Positions 58,278 to 64,000 of a stretch of 64,000 bases of DNA are shown here, piece after piece. The translations under genes and the position numbers were made by a program. Under the pieces are notes generated by a model. It did no database searches. It saw only the letters and a program-made list of their open reading frames with translations, and had not been told where the DNA came from. The stretch is from Vreelandella maris (lineage in GTDB: Bacteria; Pseudomonadota; Gammaproteobacteria; Pseudomonadales; Halomonadaceae), in contig NZ_JABWCV010000004.1 of NCBI RefSeq assembly GCF_013371085.1, positions 186,001 through 250,000 of the forward strand. The letters are read 5' to 3'. Position 1 is the stretch's first letter; each line of letters starts with the position of its first letter.

Positions 58278-59030
58278 TTATGACTTGGTTTGCTTGGTGT
58301 TGGCGGCCTTCTCGGTGGCCGACAGTATGCCACGCAATATATTCATTTCCATTCGCTCCGGGCGGGCGCGCAGATAGAGCCGGCGCAGTCTCGCCATCAG
58401 TTGCCGCGGCTGGTCAGGGTCGTGAAAATCAATACCGATCAGCGTACGCTCAAGGTGCTCGAAGTAACGCTCAAGCTCCGCGTGGGTAGCCAGTTCAGCG
58501 TCATCGCTCGGCGTCGCTGAAGGCGCATCTTCCTGGCTTAGCCAAGCCATCCGACACTCATAGGCTAGCACCTGCACTGCTGCGGCCAAATTGAGCGAGC
58601 TGAAATCGGCATTAGTCGGAATATGCACGTGGGCATGGCAGCGCTGTAGCTCAGCATTGGTCAGGCCGCTGTCCTCGCGGCCAAACACTAGCGCCACGCG
58701 TGACTCAGCCGCTTGGCACTCGGCGGGCAGCCGGTCGGCTAATTCCCTGGGCGAGAGCATTGGCCAGGGCAGGGTGCGTGAGCGCGCACTGGCACCCACG
58801 GCCAGGGTGCAATCAGCCACTGCGTCTTCAAGAGTAGCGTGCACACTGGCTTGATGAAGCAGGTGGTCAGCGCCGGAGGCGCGGGAAATACTGTCCTGGG
58901 TAATGACCTCGCAGCGGGGGGCAACAAGGGCTAAATCTGCCAAGCCCATATTGTGCATGGCGCGTGCCACGCCGCCGATATTGCCAGGGTGGCTAGTGCC
59001 GATAAGAACAATGCGAATGCGCTCAAGCAT
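58278..59030 (-). CDS. trmJ: tRNA (cytidine/uridine-2'-O)-methyltransferase TrmJ
   Basis: A SPOUT-class methyltransferase of 250 residues for Nm32 of tRNA (E. coli 246). Motifs: RIVLIGTSHPGNIGGVARAMHNMGL at the N-terminus, LVFGREDSGLTNAEL, and IPTNADFSSLNLAAAVQVLAYECR forming the SAM knot. The ATG at 59030 gives the normal family N-terminus MLERIRIVLI; longer frames run into the suhB promoter. It is divergent from suhB. Confidence 0.95.
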   Translation of the reverse strand: MLERIRIVLIGTSHPGNIGGVARAMHNMGLADLALVAPRCEVITQDSISRASGADHLLHQASVHATLEDAVADCTLAVGASARSRTLPWPMLSPRELADRLPAECQAAESRVALVFGREDSGLTNAELQRCHAHVHIPTNADFSSLNLAAAVQVLAYECRMAWLSQEDAPSATPSDDAELATHAELERYFEHLERTLIGIDFHDPDQPRQLMARLRRLYLRARPERMEMNILRGILSATEKAANTKQTKS

Positions 59031-59228
59031 GAATAAGGCTCGGTGAATAAAAAGGCTCGGTGAATAAAGAGGGTGATGATTATCGCGTAAAACGCGCAGT
59101 CTAGCATGAGTCGATGGCATGCCCGAGAGTGGTCTGCTAGAATTGCGCGCCAAAGGCGGCACCTGCGCCTACTTAATGCTCTATTGTTAGCATCACGTTC
59201 TTTAACATCACTGTCACAAGGCCCAACC

Positions 59229-60023
59229 ATGAATCCGATGGTCCAATTTACGCTGCGCGCTGCGCGTGGCGCTGTTGAACACTTCCTGCGCGTACGCGAA
59301 CGTATTGAAAACGCTCACGATGAATTTAACCTTGACCGCCTGCTCGATGAGACAGCGCGCAAGGCCGAAGCGACGATTGTTCAGCAGTTGGAACGCGGTT
59401 ATCCCCAGCACGGTGTTACCGGTCGCTTTACGCCGCACCGCGCGGGTGAAGGCGAAGGCGCGGATACCGTCTGGAAAATTGAACCGATGCACGGTTACTC
59501 CAATTTAGCCGTTGCTGGTAAGGGCTTTGCACTCTCAGTGGTGTGTCTTATCAAAGGTCGTCCCGAGCACGCAGTGATTATCTGCCCGTTCGCCGACGAC
59601 GAATATATCGCCAGCCGCGGTCGCGGTGCCCAGCACAATGACAAGCGCATGCGTGTGAGCAAACCTACCGCCATTAGCGGTACGCGCATGGCCATGAGCC
59701 TGCCGGAAGTTTGGCTGCGCCCCCGCAATTTGCCTGCCTATCTAACCGTTTCACAGCAGCTTGCCCCACAGGTAGAAAACCTGCTGGCAACAGGCTGTGG
59801 ACTGCTGGATTTGTGTGAGTTGGCCACTGGGCGAGTAGACAGCGCTTTTGTGCTCGGCTTGGAAGAGCAGGACATGCTGGTAGGCACGCTGTTCCTGAAA
59901 GAGTCGGGCGCCTTGATGGGAACGCCAGACGGCCAGCCCACGGTGAAAGTGGAAGGACAGCTAATGGCCGCCGGACCGCGTCTTTACAAGGCACTGATCA
60001 AGCAGCTAACGCCGCACTTTTAA
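59229..60023 (+). CDS. suhB: SuhB homologue, catalytically degenerate inositol monophosphatase-like protein
   Basis: A 264-residue protein of the IMPase fold at the conserved suhB place between trmJ and secF. It aligns with SuhB throughout (NPMVQFTLRAARGA, GRPEHAVIICPFADDEYIASRGRGAQHN, CGLLDLCELATGRVD, AAGPRLYKAL), but the active site is broken. The metal-binding DPLDGT motif of IMPases reads E85-P-M-H88-G-Y90, so both aspartates and the threonine are changed. The upstream glutamate motif (TEES in E. coli) reads VTGRFTPH, and the tryptophan of the WD motif is Gln214, leaving only Asp215. Phosphatase activity is therefore unlikely. In E. coli SuhB has a second role as a member of the rRNA antitermination complex with NusA and NusG, which does not need phosphatase activity. 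That role may be what is kept here. Confidence 0.9.
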   Translation: MNPMVQFTLRAARGAVEHFLRVRERIENAHDEFNLDRLLDETARKAEATIVQQLERGYPQHGVTGRFTPHRAGEGEGADTVWKIEPMHGYSNLAVAGKGFALSVVCLIKGRPEHAVIICPFADDEYIASRGRGAQHNDKRMRVSKPTAISGTRMAMSLPEVWLRPRNLPAYLTVSQQLAPQVENLLATGCGLLDLCELATGRVDSAFVLGLEEQDMLVGTLFLKESGALMGTPDGQPTVKVEGQLMAAGPRLYKALIKQLTPHF

Positions 60024-60064
60024 GCAGCAATGCTGAGCTTTTAAAGATAAAAGCTGTAAAGATG

Positions 60065-60102
60065 AAAAAAGCCCCTGCTGGGTTACCAGCAGGGGCTTTT
60101 TT
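60065..60102. terminator. Bidirectional terminator between suhB and secF
   Basis: A perfect 11-base stem, GCCCCTGCTGG with CCAGCAGGGGC around GTTA, has six A before and six T after, so it can end both suhB (plus) and secF (minus). Confidence 0.93.
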
Positions 60103-60136
60103 GTCGGCTAAAGAAGCCATCTAAATGGAGGAGCCG

Positions 60137-61063
60137 TTAAGGCAACTCCTCCTCTTCTTCATCAAGCTCTTTCTTGGTGGGAATCAAATCTTCCCGCGAC
60201 AGCTTCAGCGGTAGCAGCAGCGCCGCGGCAATATAGATAGAAGAGAACGTACCCACCACGATGCCGACCAGCAGCGCAATGGCAAAGTTTTCAATCATAT
60301 CCCCGCCCAACAGCAGTAGCGCGAGCAGCACTAGTACGGTCGTGCCCGAGGTTGCCAATGTACGCGAGAGCGTAGCGTTGATCGCTTCGTTGAAGATCTG
60401 TGGCATGTCGTCGATACGCGAGGTGCGGATGGCTTCGCGAACGCGATCGTAAACCACGATGGTATCGTTCAAGGAGTAGCCGATCACCGCCAGGATGGCC
60501 GCCAGTACCGTGAGGTCGAAATCGAGCTGAAATAGCGCGAAAACGCCGACCACGATCACGACGTCGTGCAGCAACGCCAGCAGTGCGCCAATCGCAAACT
60601 TGTACTGAAAGCGAAAGGCCACGTAGAGCATCACCACGCCAAGGGCCACCAGCAGGCCAAGGCCGCTCTGATCGCGCAGCTGGTCACCGACTTGGGAACC
60701 AACGAACTCAGAGCGCACTAGGTTGACCGTATCGCCATCAGCGCGCAGCAAATTGACGACTTCGCCACCAACATCGGCATCAAATGCTTGCTGTAAGCGG
60801 ATCAATACTTCTGTTGATGCACCGAAAGTTTGCACGGAGACATCTTGGAAGCCGCTCTCTTCAAGCAGCACACGAATAGCATCAAGTGAGGGCGATGCGC
60901 CGTAGCGCACCTCAATTAGCGTGCCGCCGGTGAAATCCAGGCCCAGGTTGAGCTGCTGGAACAGGATGGCGCCAATCGACACGATCAATAGCAAGGCGGA
61001 GACGGCAAACGCGAATTTGCGCCGTCCCATAAAGTCGATTCGCAGGTGTGATAGGGGTTTCAT
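60137..61063 (-). CDS. secF: Protein translocase subunit SecF
   Basis: A 308-residue RND-type membrane protein with six membrane segments, which with SecD uses the ion gradient to pull exported proteins across the membrane. The first segment follows RRKFAFAVSALLL; LNLGLDFTGGTLIEVRY is the family signature; the segment-4 region GYSLNDTIVVYDRVRE carries the ion-coupling Asp and Arg. The C-terminus is acidic (KKELDEEEEELP). The ATG at 61063 has AGAGG upstream; a GTG two codons before is possible. Confidence 0.97.
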   Translation of the reverse strand: MKPLSHLRIDFMGRRKFAFAVSALLLIVSIGAILFQQLNLGLDFTGGTLIEVRYGASPSLDAIRVLLEESGFQDVSVQTFGASTEVLIRLQQAFDADVGGEVVNLLRADGDTVNLVRSEFVGSQVGDQLRDQSGLGLLVALGVVMLYVAFRFQYKFAIGALLALLHDVVIVVGVFALFQLDFDLTVLAAILAVIGYSLNDTIVVYDRVREAIRTSRIDDMPQIFNEAINATLSRTLATSGTTVLVLLALLLLGGDMIENFAIALLVGIVVGTFSSIYIAAALLLPLKLSREDLIPTKKELDEEEEELP

Positions 61064-61097
61064 TACCACCTCTTAAGTTCTGGGCTAAGCATGCGGA

Positions 61098-62951
61098 TTA
61101 GATCCACAGCTTTTTGACGGGTTTGCTGCCATAGGCCAGATTGACCATGGCGCGAGTCACCATCAGAGCGGTGAACAGCGACGTCAAAATGCCGATAGAG
61201 AGCGTGACGGCAAACCCTTTCACCGGGCCGGAGCCAATCGAGAACAGGATAACGGCCACCAGCAGCGTGGTGATATTGGCGTCGACGATGGAGGTAAAGG
61301 CGCGCTCGTAACCGGCTTGAATCGCCTGTTGCACCGACATGCCGTTGCGCAGCTCTTCGCGTATTCGCTCAAAGATCAGCACGTTGGCATCGACCGCCAT
61401 ACCCAGTGTCAACACGATACCGGCAATACCCGGCAGCGTCAGCGTGGCGCCCAGCATCGACATTACCGCGACCAGCAGCGTTAAGTTCAGCGCCAGGGCG
61501 ATGTTGGCAAACACCCCAAACACCTTGTAACGCACCAGCATGAACAGCACGACCAGCAGCAGACCGATCTGCACCGAGAGCAAACCGCGCTCAATGTTTT
61601 CAGCGCCCAGGCTTGGCCCAATGGTACGTTCCTGCACAAAGTAGATGGGGGCAGCGAGTGAGCCTGAACGCAGCAGCAGCGCCAGTTCAGCGGCTTCTGT
61701 CGGCGAGTCCAGACCGGTGATCCGGAAGCTGTTACCCAAAGCGCTTTGAATCGTTGCCAAGCTAATCAGGCCGCGCTCAACATAGGGCTCGCGCTCAATG
61801 GTTTCTTCACCCGTTTCCGGGTCGGTCACCACGGTATCTTCGCTCTTGTGCTCAATGAACAGCACCGCCATGTTGCGACCAATGTTGGTGCGCGTGGCGC
61901 GGTTCATCAGCGTGCCGCCGGTGCCATCCAGGTCAATATTGACCTGAGGGCGGCCATTTTCATCGAAACTGTTGCTGGCGCTGGAAACGCTATCACCGGT
62001 AATGATCACATCGCGCATTAGCTCAGCAGTGCGCCCAGGCTCGTTACGAAACGTCAGGGTTTCTGTTTCGTTTTCCGGGGTGTCAGGGCGGGCTTCCAGA
62101 CGGAATTCCAGGTTGGCGGTGGCACCCACGATCCGCTTGGCGGCCACGGTGTCTTGAATGCCGGGCAGTTCAACCACGATTTGGTTGGGGCCCTGGCGCT
62201 GCACCATGGGCTCCGCGACACCCAGTTCGTTGACCCGGTTGCGTAAGGTGGTCAAGTTCTGGTTGATCGCGTAATCCTGAATTTCGTTCACCGACTGATC
62301 GCTAAGCGTCATGATCAGCGTGGAAGCGCGGCCATCGCCTTCACTGCTGTACTCAAACTCAGGGAAGTCACGGCTAATCAGGCTACGTGCCGTATCACGA
62401 TCTTCTGCACTGGCGAAATCGATCGACAGCGAGCGCTCTTCGACTTCAGTATTGCGGTAGCGGATACGCTCATCGCGCAGTAGCTCACGCATGGCACTGC
62501 CGTTGACTTCAAGGCGCTGGGTTAACGCGGCATCCATATCCACTTCCAGCAGGAAGTGCACGCCACCGCGCAAATCAAGGCCTAGCGTCATGGGGGAAGC
62601 AGAAAAGGCCTGTAGCCACTCCGGCGTTGCTTCAGCAAGGTTTAGCGCTACCGTTGCCTCATCGCCCAATAGGTCGGCGGCAATGTCGCGTGCGGGGAGT
62701 TGATCATCGTCTTGGCGCAAACGAATGAGCCACTGACCGTTCTCTTCTTCGAGTGCTTTGATCGCAATACCGTTTTCGCTGAGCGCGGTTTCAACACGGT
62801 CTATCTGTTGCTCATTCAGCGAATCGCCTTGGGCGCTGCTGATTTGAATAGCGGGATCTTCGGGGAACAGATTGGGAAGCGAGTAGATAAGGCCAACCAC
62901 CAGGACGACCAGTATCAGCAGATACTTCCACAGGGGGTAACGGTTGAGCAT
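61098..62951 (-). CDS. secD: Protein translocase subunit SecD
   Basis: A 617-residue membrane protein (E. coli 615): an N-terminal membrane segment (7-27, LWKYLLILVVLVVGLIYSLPN), a large periplasmic domain with LGLDLRGGVHFLLEVDMDAAL and the P1 head, and five C-terminal segments with GMAVDANVLIFERIREELRNG carrying the ion-coupling Asp and Arg. The ATG at 62951 has GGCAGGG upstream and gives the canonical start. An in-frame ATG at 63023 would add 24 residues over a strong hairpin. It is followed by secF 34 bases later. Confidence 0.97.
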   Translation of the reverse strand: MLNRYPLWKYLLILVVLVVGLIYSLPNLFPEDPAIQISSAQGDSLNEQQIDRVETALSENGIAIKALEEENGQWLIRLRQDDDQLPARDIAADLLGDEATVALNLAEATPEWLQAFSASPMTLGLDLRGGVHFLLEVDMDAALTQRLEVNGSAMRELLRDERIRYRNTEVEERSLSIDFASAEDRDTARSLISRDFPEFEYSSEGDGRASTLIMTLSDQSVNEIQDYAINQNLTTLRNRVNELGVAEPMVQRQGPNQIVVELPGIQDTVAAKRIVGATANLEFRLEARPDTPENETETLTFRNEPGRTAELMRDVIITGDSVSSASNSFDENGRPQVNIDLDGTGGTLMNRATRTNIGRNMAVLFIEHKSEDTVVTDPETGEETIEREPYVERGLISLATIQSALGNSFRITGLDSPTEAAELALLLRSGSLAAPIYFVQERTIGPSLGAENIERGLLSVQIGLLLVVLFMLVRYKVFGVFANIALALNLTLLVAVMSMLGATLTLPGIAGIVLTLGMAVDANVLIFERIREELRNGMSVQQAIQAGYERAFTSIVDANITTLLVAVILFSIGSGPVKGFAVTLSIGILTSLFTALMVTRAMVNLAYGSKPVKKLWI

Positions 62952-62980
62952 GCAAGCCCTGCCTTCAATTACAAACGGAA

Positions 62981-63009
62981 TGCTGTGCACGGACTCGCCG
63001 TGCACAGCA
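62981..63009 (-). promoter_or_regulatory. Strong 12-base hairpin in the secD leader
   Basis: TGCTGTGCACGG and CCGTGCACAGCA pair perfectly around a 5-base loop, 29 bases before the secD ATG. No T-run follows, so it is not a normal terminator. A role in mRNA processing, stability or translational control is possible. Confidence 0.6.
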
Positions 63010-63035
63010 AAGTTCACCATCATTTATACCATGTC

Positions 63036-63073
63036 ACCCCTGCCGGGGTGGCTGGCACTGGCTCGGCAGGGGT
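63036..63073 (-). promoter_or_regulatory. 10-base hairpin directly after yajC
   Basis: ACCCCTGCCG and CGGCAGGGGT pair perfectly around an 18-base loop, 10 bases after the yajC stop. It lacks a following T-run. It comes just before the 12-base hairpin, forming a pair between yajC and secD. Confidence 0.55.
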
Positions 63074-63083
63074 ACTACAAGGT

Positions 63084-63410
63084 TTAGATGGACTTGATGG
63101 TGCCTTTAGGCAGTACGGCGGCAACGGCGTTCTTCTGCACGTTAACTTCGGTGCCTTCAGAGATCTCGATGGTCAGGAATTCGTCGCTCACTTTAGTGAT
63201 ACGACCCACCAAACCGCCGCCAATGACGATCTCATCGCCTTTGTCCAGGTTGCTGACCAGTTGCTTGTGCTGCTTAGCGCGCTTGGCTTGCGGGCGCCAC
63301 AACAGGAAGTAGAAAATCAGCACGAAGCCGACCAGCATGACGATTTGCGCAATACCACCGCCAGCGGCGGCTTCTTGGGCATGGGCTGGTGAGATGAAGA
63401 AATCCAGCAT
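63084..63410 (-). CDS. yajC: Preprotein translocase subunit YajC
   Basis: A 108-residue single-span membrane protein that associates with SecDF. One membrane segment (about 19-41, GGGIAQIVMLVGFVLIFYFLLWRPQ) followed by the conserved RPQAKRAKQHKQLVSNLDKGDEIVIGGGLVGRI is diagnostic. It lies between tgt and secD as in all gammaproteobacteria. AGGAGCTC precedes its ATG. Confidence 0.97.
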   Translation of the reverse strand: MLDFFISPAHAQEAAAGGGIAQIVMLVGFVLIFYFLLWRPQAKRAKQHKQLVSNLDKGDEIVIGGGLVGRITKVSDEFLTIEISEGTEVNVQKNAVAAVLPKGTIKSI

Positions 63411-63436
63411 TGTAGAGAGCTCCTGAGTTAGAAAAA

Positions 63437-63497
63437 GCTTAGGTTTTTAGATGCCTGGTTTTGAAAGGCTTAGTTTTTAAAAGCTTGGTTTTTAAAT
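63437..63497 (-). repeat. Four imperfect 15-16 base direct repeats between tgt and yajC
   Basis: Four consecutive copies with the pattern GCTTAGTTTTTAAAA (variants GCTTAGGTTTTTAGAT, GCCTGGTTTTGAAAG, GCTTGGTTTTTAAAT) fill most of the 143-base gap between yajC and tgt. The unit is AT-rich, unlike the GC-rich coding sequence around it, and does not code. Confidence 0.75.
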
Positions 63498-63553
63498 ATG
63501 ACCAAACAGTTTAAACCACCCGCCATGGCGCGTGGCGATTAATTCGCTAGGTT

Positions 63554-64000
<447 letters not shown>

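Noticed and set aside
62952-63083. VemP-like arrest peptide upstream of secD
   Set aside because: No separate exported small protein is encoded in the gap; the only frame runs into secD itself.

Overview
The window reads as chromosomal DNA of a moderately halophilic gammaproteobacterium of the Halomonadaceae (Halomonas or a close relative). The evidence is gene order and protein character: the run der-bamB-yfgM-hisS-ispG-rodZ-pilW-rlmN-ndk-isc-cysE-trmJ / suhB / secF-secD-yajC-tgt follows the Pseudomonas-type order, trkA and trkH are adjacent as known for Halomonas elongata, and a minimal ethanolamine cluster and TTT/TRAP carboxylate importers are present. I see no rRNA, tRNA, CRISPR array, phage or insertion sequence, and no gap longer than about 240 bases without a gene. 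The taxonomic call is an inference.

Layout. 0.2-4.3 kb: mdoGH (opgGH), periplasmic glucan synthesis. 4.3-9.3 kb: ethanolamine use, with a divergent AraC-type regulator, eutB, eutC and an APC-type permease and no microcompartment genes. 9.3-12.4 kb: a CIA30-domain protein, aceK and a sirtuin. 12.4-18.1 kb: a complete, fully overlapping biotin operon (bioB-F-H-C-D-A, minus strand) with two inverted BirA-type boxes at its promoter, divergent from a tapT-like tRNA modification gene. 19.1-23.7 kb: TraB-like protein, TrkH, TrkA, dodecin. 23.8-31.6 kb: the def-fmt-rsmB arm, and divergently a LysM protein, dprA, tsaC, hemF and aroE. 31.6-43.2 kb: an accessory catabolic island with a LysR regulator, an iron alcohol dehydrogenase resembling 4-hydroxybutyrate dehydrogenase, a ketoglutarate-semialdehyde-type aldehyde dehydrogenase, a tripartite tricarboxylate transporter (TctCBA), a TRAP transporter (DctPQM) and a respiratory D-lactate dehydrogenase. 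43.4-45.2 kb: three small envelope proteins. 45.4-64.0 kb: the conserved der-to-tgt block, ending inside tgt.

Three things stand out. (1) The isc locus keeps iscR, iscS and iscA but has lost iscU, hscB, hscA, fdx and iscX, and IscS has lost the C-terminal tail that binds IscU in E. coli. (2) SuhB lies at its normal place but has lost most metal-binding residues of inositol monophosphatase, so it looks like a pseudoenzyme kept for another role, plausibly rRNA antitermination. (3) The 31.6-43.2 kb island puts two unrelated carboxylate importers next to three oxidoreductases that could together turn an omega-hydroxy-D-2-hydroxy acid, or separate hydroxy acids, into a TCA-cycle intermediate. Smaller points include tandem repeats inside dprA and bioB, a repeat array between tgt and yajC, and paired hairpins between yajC and secD.
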